Positions 1 to 5,525 of a stretch of 6,881 nucleotides of DNA are shown here, piece after piece (positions within the stretch are counted from its first letter, which is position 1; the number at the start of each line of letters is the position of its first letter). The translations under genes were made by a program, and so were the position numbers. Below the pieces are notes generated by a model. It was given only the letters and a program-made list of their open reading frames with translations, was not told where the DNA came from and made no database searches. This DNA comes from Candidatus Poseidoniaceae archaeon (GTDB lineage Archaea; Thermoplasmatota; Poseidoniia; Poseidoniales; Poseidoniaceae): assembly GCA_022425585.1 (NCBI GenBank), contig JAKMFF010000147.1, forward strand, positions 1 to 6,881, in the 5' to 3' direction.

Positions 1-1661
1 GCTTTAGACCCCGCAATTTCACTACACATCAACACTGGGCCTGAATAATCAACCATCTCTGGCGGCAATACATCCTGTTTTAGAATCGGGACATTATTGA
101 GTAGTTGAATTACCATTTCATGATCTATGTCAATCAAGATGTCTCCAAGGTGATTTTCGATTGCTGGAACTGCTTCTTGACGTGTCCGCCAGGTGCCTTT
201 ATTGTTGACAAAGCAAGGCATCCCAGCATGAATTATCTTCAACGGATGAAAGGTATTATTCTGCCATAAGTTGCCATCTTTGTTCGGACACATTGGATGG
301 TATATTCTCTCAAGCACCGTGCGTGGCGTGATATTCAATCGGCGTCCTCTTTTCCACCAAGACCACTGATTATCAGTGATAGCGTATTGCTTAGACACAC
401 TGGCAACTTCTTCCTCGGAGGCAGGGTTAGTATCGTGGCGACTGCGGTGATTAATCGACATGATTTTTGGTTCCCAACCAGAATTTTCAGTTAACTTACG
501 TTTAGAAATGTATACTCTTGCTTTGCCTTCAGGAGTTGCTTCAGGGCGATGTCTGAGTAAGGCGACATAGAATCCACCGGTATTGTTGTCCATGTGATAA
601 AGCCGCCTAGTTAGGCCTAATTGCTCAGCAATTGCCTGTTCACTTTCCTCATCACAGTCTTCGTCAATTCCGGCTCTAGTAGCCGGACAAACCTGAGCCT
701 TGTTAAGTCCAGCAAGTCGAGGCAATTCACCAGTAATAGCCACTTTTTGGCATTCATCATCAAGTATATCCCAAGCGGCTAAACCTTGGTGCATGACTAG
801 TCCAGGTAGGATGCCTGAATCAATTGGCATTAATTCCATCCATGGACAAGTACGCAGTAATTCAGCGATAACAGCCTCATTTTCAATCGGGTCTATACTA
901 CAGGTCGAATAAATCATTTTGCCGCCTGGTCGCAAACCTCTAGCACCACGTTGGGCAATTGTCAGTTGTAATTTGAACAAACTTCGGCCGTCTAGTGGTC
1001 GCCATTTCTGCCAAACTTGGACATTTTTTCTGGTAGTTGCAGAACCAGAACACGGCACGTCAGCCAATATCGCATCGTACCCGGGCGGCGGGATTCTGCC
1101 AATGTGCCGGCCATCTTGTTGATTGATCAACACATTGGGCAAGGCCAACCTAGCACGGTTGGAAATCAACATATTGACTCTTGAAGCAACCGGTTCGTTA
1201 GCAATTACAAAGCCATCAGGGGCGAGCTTTTCGGCCACTTGAGTTGTCTTTGAGCCAGGTGCAGCACACATATCCAACACCACAGTTTCATCAGTTATTC
1301 CCAGCAATTCAACTGGCAGCATACTAGCAGCCTCTTGCCGAGTTATCCTACCAGAGTCGTGTAAAATCGACATCATTCGCTTCGCATAACCTTCTGGGGC
1401 TTTGCCTCTAGCAAACGGCATTTGCCAAGCACTTTCTTGTGGCATCCAAGGAATTGGGACTCCGCCCATTGTTCGCAGTTCCCTTTTGGTCCACTCAATA
1501 TCGGCTCTACTGCCGGTTAATCTGAGGGTTTCAGGCAGCGTATCAACGGCAAAATCTAGCCACTTTTCCACATCAATGCCTAGACTTTCAACCATCTTGG
1601 CCAGCAGTGAATTCTCTGAGATTTCTCTCAGTTCCTCCTGCGTCCAGCGCTGATAGCCCAT
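1..1661 (-). CDS. NSUN2/Trm4-type tRNA (cytosine-5) methyltransferase, C-terminus cut by window edge
   Basis: The visible part is 553 residues; the gene runs off the left edge with no stop codon. Members of this family transfer methyl from S-adenosylmethionine to C5 of cytosine in tRNA. The SAM-binding motif DMCAAPGSKTTQ is at 130-141. Motif IV, DVPCSGS, is at 201-207 (Cys204), and motif VI, YSTCS, at 251-255 (Cys254, the expected nucleophile). The two cysteines are 50 residues apart, the same spacing as I recall for Cys271 and Cys321 of human NSUN2. NSUN2/Trm4-like stretches include IPWMPQESAWQ (70-80), RKNVQVWQKW (211-220), DPIENEAVI (257-265) and the core end GGFYVALLR (362-370). A further 180 or more residues follow, matching the long eukaryotic-style C-terminal region rather than the short archaeal aTrm4. 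The ATG at 1661 is chosen because an in-frame TGA lies four codons upstream. No SD is visible, so translation may be leaderless. The family call is firm; the exact tRNA target positions are not known. Confidence 0.93.
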   Translation of the reverse strand, partial: MGYQRWTQEELREISENSLLAKMVESLGIDVEKWLDFAVDTLPETLRLTGSRADIEWTKRELRTMGGVPIPWMPQESAWQMPFARGKAPEGYAKRMMSILHDSGRITRQEAASMLPVELLGITDETVVLDMCAAPGSKTTQVAEKLAPDGFVIANEPVASRVNMLISNRARLALPNVLINQQDGRHIGRIPPPGYDAILADVPCSGSATTRKNVQVWQKWRPLDGRSLFKLQLTIAQRGARGLRPGGKMIYSTCSIDPIENEAVIAELLRTCPWMELMPIDSGILPGLVMHQGLAAWDILDDECQKVAITGELPRLAGLNKAQVCPATRAGIDEDCDEESEQAIAEQLGLTRRLYHMDNNTGGFYVALLRHRPEATPEGKARVYISKRKLTENSGWEPKIMSINHRSRHDTNPASEEEVASVSKQYAITDNQWSWWKRGRRLNITPRTVLERIYHPMCPNKDGNLWQNNTFHPLKIIHAGMPCFVNNKGTWRTRQEAVPAIENHLGDILIDIDHEMVIQLLNNVPILKQDVLPPEMVDYSGPVLMCSEIAGSK

Positions 1662-1731
1662 GTATAGGGCTCAAGCATCATGTCTATCTTGATTCCGCCA
1701 CCCTCAAGGGGTAGATATTGCTAGAACTGTC
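1662..1731. promoter_or_regulatory. Divergent inter-gene region with weak TATA-like element
   Basis: This 70-base gap separates two divergent genes and must hold both promoters. The only A/T-rich candidates are TCTATCTTGATT at 1683-1694, read either way, and GATATT at 1714-1719. An element near 1688 would put a minus-strand transcription start almost on the methyltransferase ATG, consistent with a leaderless transcript. The short near-palindrome CCCTCAAGGG lies at 1701-1710. None of these is a strong match to an archaeal TATA box. Confidence 0.25.
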
Positions 1732-3075
1732 ATGCTGGGAGATTCATTACCGCTGTTTTTCCCAGTGCTAATCTTTGGTTTAGTACTCTGGCTAATACCC
1801 AATAAAGTCGACCAGTATTGTAACAGATTTTCGCCCAAAGGCGCACGAAACGGCAAAATAATTTACCGAGCACTGCCAATAATTATGACATTCTACCTAG
1901 TATTTTACCGGGCAAGGGCGATAATGAACAGAGATATGGCGGAAACCGAAGTCGCCAAGCGGCTTGGTCACACTGAGGCCACATTAAGCGACTTACAACT
2001 ATTATTCACTGGTGATGGGCTTGGGGAAATAGCGTTATTATCCTTGTTGAGTTTTTCGCTGTGGACCAGATATTTACCAAGCCTCAAGGGCTCTAGTAAT
2101 GAACTAAAAGTGATGATTAGCAACCGAGTAATGATCTATGTAGCAGCATGTGCATTGTTGTCCTTTTGGGTATTTTTCCCAGAATCAAATTATTATTCCA
2201 CCGATAGTTTGCCACTGGAGCCAACTATGTCAGCTGCAGGTGATTACAACTTGTTGATGGTGATAATTGGCATTCTAATCATCGCCTTTAGCGGTGAGTT
2301 ATTCGCTATCTCGACATTCCATTACTCTGATGCAGGGATTAAGACATTACAATTCCGTGCCTCGTTGAAAATGTACGTAGTTTGTGCGATAATGTTGCTT
2401 GGCTTTTATTCAAGTGAGTTCTTTACTATCGATTGGGTGATTGATAATCAGTTTGATAAAGTCAAAATGGCATTGATATTTTTATCACAAGGCTTGGTTT
2501 TGACATTTATTTGCGCCCCATCTCAACAGTTTGACGATGCACTCAAAGTTGGCGATGGACGCAGTCGTTCATTTGCCATAATGGCTACTTGTGCGATACT
2601 GCTAATCATCTTGGTTACTAGCCTATTACTAAAGACATCAACGATTTTTGATGAAGGCAATAGATATCTCCACGAAGCATTCTGGCTGGCCGCCTCAGTA
2701 ATGATACTGATCTCAATGACGCAAATTCTGCCCAGGTATGGCTTTGATGCAGCAGCTCGACCTGAGTATTGGTGGCTTAGAATGATGCTAGTATTCGCTC
2801 CTGCAGTAATTTTAATCTTCAACCCGTTGGCCATTTTCTTAATCCCCTCACTGTGGATAGTGGCTTGCTGCAGTATTATCTTACCAAGTACCATTGAGCG
2901 TGATGTAATATCGCCAAACCTGCAACAAAGCATCCTGTTGTTTGGCGTGATAGTGGTTCTCTCAGCAGGGTTGATTTTATCTGCAAACCCAGTCAGTAAT
3001 TTTTTGTTACTTGGCCCTATAATGTTGATATTATCTTATGGTTTAATGAAACTACATGTTAGCAAAACGAATTAG
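1732..3075 (+). CDS. Polytopic integral membrane protein of unknown function (about 12 membrane segments)
   Basis: I do not recognise this 447-residue protein. Most of it is hydrophobic. Likely membrane spans lie near residues 7-23, 44-60, 97-113, 131-149, 172-194, 211-228, 245-262, 280-300, 314-333, 349-386 (probably two), 399-417 and 422-440. The first loop (24-43) is Lys/Arg-rich, suggesting a cytoplasmic side. The longest polar segments are at 61-96, 150-171 and 263-280. There is no signal peptide with a cleavage site, no ABC or major-facilitator signature, and no catalytic motif that I can name. The start is fixed fairly well: an in-frame TGA lies at 1690-1692 with no alternative start codon in between. 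No SD precedes it. The gene diverges from the methyltransferase and stands alone; the next gene begins about 110 bases downstream on the same strand. A transporter or an envelope lipid/glycan enzyme is possible, but nothing in the sequence decides between these. Confidence 0.88.
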   Translation: MLGDSLPLFFPVLIFGLVLWLIPNKVDQYCNRFSPKGARNGKIIYRALPIIMTFYLVFYRARAIMNRDMAETEVAKRLGHTEATLSDLQLLFTGDGLGEIALLSLLSFSLWTRYLPSLKGSSNELKVMISNRVMIYVAACALLSFWVFFPESNYYSTDSLPLEPTMSAAGDYNLLMVIIGILIIAFSGELFAISTFHYSDAGIKTLQFRASLKMYVVCAIMLLGFYSSEFFTIDWVIDNQFDKVKMALIFLSQGLVLTFICAPSQQFDDALKVGDGRSRSFAIMATCAILLIILVTSLLLKTSTIFDEGNRYLHEAFWLAASVMILISMTQILPRYGFDAAARPEYWWLRMMLVFAPAVILIFNPLAIFLIPSLWIVACCSIILPSTIERDVISPNLQQSILLFGVIVVLSAGLILSANPVSNFLLLGPIMLILSYGLMKLHVSKTN

Positions 3076-3124
3076 GCCTTGACTAGCAAAACCATCGTCA
3101 TCTCAACATAAACCATCGCGCTGC

Positions 3125-3133
3125 TTATTAATA
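3125..3133 (+). promoter_or_regulatory. Candidate archaeal TATA box for the 118-residue gene
   Basis: TTATTAATA is the most TATA-like stretch in the 109-base gap before the gene at 3185. With the usual archaeal spacing, transcription would start near 3155 and give a leader of about 30 bases containing the small hairpin next to the start codon. The call rests on position and composition only. Confidence 0.4.
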
Positions 3134-3168
3134 GATGGGAACTGCTTTGGAACGAAGTCACAGACTTC

Positions 3169-3184
3169 AAGGGATGGGACCCTT
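3169..3184 (+). promoter_or_regulatory. Small inverted repeat abutting a start codon
   Basis: AAGGG at 3169-3173 and CCCTT at 3180-3184 are perfect complements separated by six bases, and the second arm ends exactly one base before the ATG at 3185. In RNA this would form a 5-bp, mostly G-C hairpin just ahead of the start codon, where an SD would normally sit. It could modulate initiation or be an operator half-site pair, but an arm this short can arise by chance. Confidence 0.3.
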
Positions 3185-3541
3185 ATGACAAGAGCATTTA
3201 GAGGCGGAGTAAATAACAATCGTAAAGCACGAACACCGACAAGGATTAGAAATTGGAATCCAATTAGAGATCTTAGAGGGTTGAAAACTAGAACTACAGA
3301 TATTGGTAGGGAAATGGGGCCTCTGGTTGATGTCCCTGCCATGATTCGAATTGAAGATGAGCATTGGGTCTTTGAGAGAATTGAAGAAGGTGTGTTGAAT
3401 AATCTAACTCATCGCCTAATAGTTCATGATTCGACTGGTCAAAAGACCATAGGTGCGACATTAGACATGGATACGGCAATGCAAGTAGCCCAAAAAATGG
3501 CGACAGTTGAAAATAAAATAGTTATGATTAAACCAATTTAG
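3185..3541 (+). CDS. Conserved-looking small protein of unknown function (118 residues)
   Basis: Residues 1-42 are strongly basic and look disordered (many Arg, Lys, Asn and Thr, for example the segment RKARTPTRIRNWNPIRDLRG at 13-32). Residues 50-118 look like a compact alpha/beta domain: strand-like MIRIEDEHWVFERI (53-66), strand-like HRLIVHD (76-82), a helix DTAMQVAQKMATVENK (95-110) and a terminal strand IVMIKPI. A basic tail plus a small folded domain would suit a nucleic-acid or ribosome-associated protein, but that is inference and I recognise no family. It is likely real: long shadow frames on the other strand contain no recognisable protein, this frame has the better sequence character, and it ends 3 bases before the stop of the convergent Sec61-beta gene. 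There is no SD, and a hairpin sits immediately upstream. Confidence 0.75.
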   Translation: MTRAFRGGVNNNRKARTPTRIRNWNPIRDLRGLKTRTTDIGREMGPLVDVPAMIRIEDEHWVFERIEEGVLNNLTHRLIVHDSTGQKTIGATLDMDTAMQVAQKMATVENKIVMIKPI

Positions 3542-3544
3542 GCC

Positions 3545-3736
3545 TCAGAATAGGTTCCAAATTGCTGAAACTACGCCTTGATTTACTAGGTAAAAGAAGA
3601 CGCCAATAAAGATACATGCACCGTATACTTGGAGCGGAGTAATCTTCCATGCGTGTTCCGATTCTTCGTCGAAATAACGGATAAGACCAGCAGCTTGTTG
3701 GATTCCACTACCATCGGATTTCTTCTTTGAAGCCAT
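3545..3736 (-). CDS. secG: Preprotein translocase subunit Sec61-beta (archaeal SecG)
   Basis: This 63-residue tail-anchored protein is the small non-essential-type subunit of the SecYE-beta protein-conducting channel in the cytoplasmic membrane. The diagnostic archaeal/eukaryotic pattern is present: a Ser/Lys/Gly-rich cytosolic N-terminus (MASKKKSDGSG), then QQAAGLIRYFDEE at 13-25, a short linker with KITP at 31-34, and one membrane span at about 36-58. The length is usual for the family. The ATG at 3736 is preferred; the frame also opens at a TTG at 3745, which would add three residues (M-V-E) not expected at the start of this protein. It follows the 289-residue gene on the same strand with a 75-base gap that contains its own TATA-like elements, so it may be transcribed separately. 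Its stop is 3 bases from the stop of the convergent 118-residue gene. Confidence 0.93.
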   Translation of the reverse strand: MASKKKSDGSGIQQAAGLIRYFDEESEHAWKITPLQVYGACIFIGVFFYLVNQGVVSAIWNLF

Positions 3737-3785
3737 TTCAACCAACCCATCCGAGTAGTAACCCCTTTATCAACGCGACGCGTGG

Positions 3786-3793
3786 TATTTTAG
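3786..3793 (-). promoter_or_regulatory. Candidate TATA box for Sec61-beta
   Basis: Read on the minus strand this is CTAAAATA, lying about 50 bases upstream of the Sec61-beta ATG. Archaeal spacing predicts a transcription start near 3763 and a leader of about 27 bases. A second candidate, TTGATAAAG (3764-3772, minus strand), would give a very short leader. A GC-rich patch around the ACGCGT at 3777-3782 lies between the two. Confidence 0.35.
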
Positions 3794-3811
3794 CCTCATG
3801 AACCATCAAAT

Positions 3812-4681
3812 TCATTCAGATTCCGTTAGGTCAATCAGTGGAATTGACTCATCATCTACTGATTTAATCACCAAATCTTGGTCAAAACTAATTCTTTCGA
3901 GCGATTTATCGATGTTGAACTCGCCGTCATCATCATTCATTGCGTGGTCTGGATTTGCCTCGATTAATGCAGCCTCTATACGCGCTAGTGCCCGCTCAAT
4001 ACTTGGCATATTGCGGTCTGACAAAGCCTCTTTGGCGATTGCTAAATCATATCTAGCGGCAGCAATATTGACCAGTGCCTTGTCTTTTGACCACCCTTGA
4101 ATTTCATTAACGGCATTGACTTTTTGCTCAATATTATCAACCGCTTGGGTCATGATGTGAATCATTTCATTGGAGTCATTCTTACATTGATTAATCAGTG
4201 ATGCCCAAGTTTTCTCATTTGCTTCAATTGAGGTTTTAGGATACTTCTTGGCAAGGTATTTGGTTGCTGCTCGAGTATGCTTAAATCGCCATGGCGAAGT
4301 AGCTAATGATGCATCAAGATCAAAGATTAATCTGGCAATGATATTGATTGGCCCTGAGATTTCTATCATATTCAGGTATCCGGAAGTGAATAGCCCGAAC
4401 CCCCAATACGGCTCAGAACTAATGATTACACTCATTGCACCGCTAGTGGTTTTTAGGCGCCATTTTTGTTCATTGTAGCCGGGCGCTTCAATAAATTCTG
4501 GAGTTTCTGGCGATTCCATGGCTCTAATTATCGCTCCCGCAACATTGCCTAGGTAAACTACACGGCTTTCTCCAGGGAAATTTGCTCTGCGCAGTAAGCC
4601 AGTTGCGGTTTCAACACAGTGTTCTGCCTTCGCACTGGAGACTTGGCACAGCAAGACAACATCAGTATTGGAGCTCCGCAT
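3812..4681 (-). CDS. Unknown 289-residue protein with helical C-terminal half and acidic tail
   Basis: I do not recognise this protein. Residues 1-145 look alpha/beta, with strand-like VVLLCQVS (8-15), RVVYLGNVAGAIIRAM (40-55), the segment KWRLKTTSGAMSVIISSE (73-90) and GPINIIARLIFDLDASL (110-126). Residues 150-242 are predominantly helical and could form a coiled or TPR-like bundle; note ALVNIAAARYDLAIAKEAL (202-220) and SIERALARIEAALIEA (227-242). Residues 249-289 form an acidic tail (about 14 Asp/Glu in 41) with no lysine-rich balance, ending LIDLTESE. There is no signal peptide or membrane span. The ATG at 4681 has no SD and lies about 25-30 bases from a TTAATTCATT element, fitting a leaderless start. 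It is divergent from the H1-like gene and precedes Sec61-beta. An acidic tail next to a very basic DNA-binding protein hints at a possible partner or chaperone, but this is speculation. Confidence 0.8.
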   Translation of the reverse strand: MRSSNTDVVLLCQVSSAKAEHCVETATGLLRRANFPGESRVVYLGNVAGAIIRAMESPETPEFIEAPGYNEQKWRLKTTSGAMSVIISSEPYWGFGLFTSGYLNMIEISGPINIIARLIFDLDASLATSPWRFKHTRAATKYLAKKYPKTSIEANEKTWASLINQCKNDSNEMIHIMTQAVDNIEQKVNAVNEIQGWSKDKALVNIAAARYDLAIAKEALSDRNMPSIERALARIEAALIEANPDHAMNDDDGEFNIDKSLERISFDQDLVIKSVDDESIPLIDLTESE

Positions 4682-4704
4682 GGAAGGCGCTGTGGCTATC
4701 TACC

Positions 4705-4746
4705 AATGAATTAAGCGGGAAAAAGTGCCTAAAGCAATAATTCATT
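4705..4746. promoter_or_regulatory. Symmetric divergent promoter: perfect 9-bp inverted repeat
   Basis: AATGAATTA (4705-4713) and TAATTCATT (4738-4746) are perfect inverted copies, 33 bases apart, in the 98-base gap between the divergent genes starting at 4681 and 4780. Read in each gene's own direction, both arms are TAATTCATT preceded by T or A. Each arm lies at TATA-box distance from its gene: a start about 26 bases on would fall near 4683 on the minus strand (leaderless) and near 4768 on the plus strand (leader of about 12 bases). The pair could therefore be two TATA elements or an operator for a dimeric regulator controlling both genes. Confidence 0.55.
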
Positions 4747-4770
4747 AGTTACTTCTTCTGTGGACTGTTC

Positions 4771-4775
4771 GGTGA
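4771..4775 (+). promoter_or_regulatory. Shine-Dalgarno GGTGA of the H1-like gene
   Basis: GGTGA lies four bases before the ATG at 4780 and matches part of the archaeal consensus GGAGGTGA. It supports this ATG as the start. Confidence 0.55.
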
Positions 4776-4779
4776 AACC

Positions 4780-5301
4780 ATGGGTTCAAGCAAGAAAGAT
4801 TCGAAAGCCAGTAAATTGACCTCACTTCCAGGTGTAGGTGCAGCAACTGCCAAGAAATTGGCCAGCGCTAAGTTAGATACTATTTCTAAGGTGGCTGCAG
4901 CAGGTACTACAAAACTAGTCAAAGTAGGAATTCAAGCAACCTTGGCTAAGAAAATCGCTGCTGCCGCTAAGAAGGCGGACCAAGCCTCTAGCGCAACTAA
5001 AAAAGCCGCTACTAAAGCCAAATCAGCAGCCAAGAAAGCCCCAGCCAAGGCGAAAGCAGCGGCGAAAAAGGCACCTGCTAAAGCCAAATCAGCAGCCAAG
5101 AAAGCCCCAGCCAAGGCAAAAGCAGCCGCCACTAAAGCAAAATCAGTTGCTGCAAAAGCCGCTGGTAAAGCCAAAGATTTGGCTAGTAAACCTAAAGCTG
5201 AGAGAACTAACAAGGATGTTGCAACCAAAGGCGGCAGAATTGGGCCATCAAAATCAACGCCGATCGCAAAGATGGCTTGGTTTAAGAAAGCCAAGAAGTA
5301 A
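4780..5301 (+). CDS. Helix-hairpin-helix protein with histone H1-like Lys/Ala-rich tail
   Basis: This 173-residue protein is very basic. Residues 12-35 contain a helix-hairpin-helix motif, LTSLPGVGAATAKKLASA (13-30), with the GVG hairpin that contacts DNA backbone in this fold. A second, degenerate copy has its hairpin at KVG (48-50) and a helix ATLAKKIAAAAKKA (53-66). Residues 64-140 are a low-complexity tail, roughly three quarters Ala plus Lys, built on the 11-residue unit KAKSAAKKAPA / KAKAAAKKAPA. This resembles the C-terminal tails of eukaryotic H1 and of bacterial H1-like proteins. Residues 141-173 are different: less repetitive, with GGRIGPSKSTPIAKMAW at 151-167 and a terminal FKKAKK, which suggests a conserved end module. 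By family knowledge such proteins bind DNA non-specifically and compact it; this role is inferred here. An SD and a TATA-like arm precede it. A small basic gene follows 41 bases downstream, probably in the same transcript. Confidence 0.9.
   Translation: MGSSKKDSKASKLTSLPGVGAATAKKLASAKLDTISKVAAAGTTKLVKVGIQATLAKKIAAAAKKADQASSATKKAATKAKSAAKKAPAKAKAAAKKAPAKAKSAAKKAPAKAKAAATKAKSVAAKAAGKAKDLASKPKAERTNKDVATKGGRIGPSKSTPIAKMAWFKKAKK
5012..5126 (+). repeat. 66-bp-period tandem repeat inside the H1-like tail
   Basis: Bases 5012-5060 recur at 5078-5126 with a single mismatch (5052 against 5118); the first 40 bases are identical. The period of 66 bases equals 22 codons, that is, two 11-residue tail units. 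Near-identity at synonymous positions points to a recent duplication inside the gene rather than only protein-level selection. Copy number may therefore vary between strains. Confidence 0.85.
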
Positions 5302-5342
5302 TCTCGCGAATTGTTCAAAGACCTTCTTGCTGATTCAACCAC

Positions 5343-5525
5343 ATGCCAAGACGGAAGTACGGACGGTTACGAAAGACTGTCGAGCTTCCGCCAAAGGAAA
5401 ATTGTTCAAGATGTCGTTCGGGAAAATACTGTCCGATAGTAGGCCATTCAGGACAGATAGTGAAGCCACATAGAGAATGGTTGGGTCCAAAGAAGATTTC
5501 CAAGCGTAAGAGTAAATCAAACTAG
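5343..5525 (+). CDS. Small basic protein with possible Cys/His metal site (60 residues)
   Basis: I do not recognise the family. The protein starts MPRRKYGRLRK and ends in a Lys/Arg/Ser-rich tail (KKISKRKSKS, 50-59). Between them is a candidate zinc site made of Cys21, Cys24, Cys30 and His35 or His43, in the order CSRCRSGKYC (21-30) then GHSG and KPHREW. That arrangement recalls small zinc-ribbon or zinc-knuckle RNA/DNA-binding proteins, but three cysteines plus a histidine in so short a chain is only suggestive. It fits exactly between its neighbours: 41 bases after the H1-like gene and overlapping the convergent recombinase by the four bases CTAG, which supply both stop codons. No SD is visible, so it may depend on translation of, or a transcript from, the upstream gene. 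A competing frame (5147-5473, plus) overlaps the H1-like gene and is not believable. Confidence 0.65.
   Translation: MPRRKYGRLRKTVELPPKENCSRCRSGKYCPIVGHSGQIVKPHREWLGPKKISKRKSKSN

Noticed and set aside
297..1653. Several short plus-strand open frames
   Set aside because: All lie opposite the methyltransferase, which has complete catalytic motifs across this region.
2523..2933. 136-residue open frame on the minus strand
   Set aside because: It lies wholly inside the convincing membrane-protein gene on the plus strand and has no recognisable protein character.
3076..3184. Possible small RNA or tRNA in the gap
   Set aside because: No cloverleaf, T-loop consensus or CCA end could be found; the only structure is the 5-bp hairpin next to the ATG.
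3737..3745. TTG start for Sec61-beta adding three residues
   Set aside because: The ATG at 3736 gives the normal MASKKK-type N-terminus; there is no strong Shine-Dalgarno for the TTG.
5012..5126. Possible CRISPR-like or satellite repeat
   Set aside because: The repeat is in frame, codes for the H1-like tail and has no unique spacers of constant length.
4932..5342. 136-residue Ala/Leu-rich open frame on the minus strand
   Set aside because: It is the antisense of the Lys/Ala-rich tail; the apparent hydrophobic repeats are the complement of Lys and Ala codons, not a membrane protein.
5147..5473. 108-residue open frame on the plus strand
   Set aside because: It overlaps the end of the H1-like gene and all but the end of the 60-residue gene in another frame, and shows no domain character.
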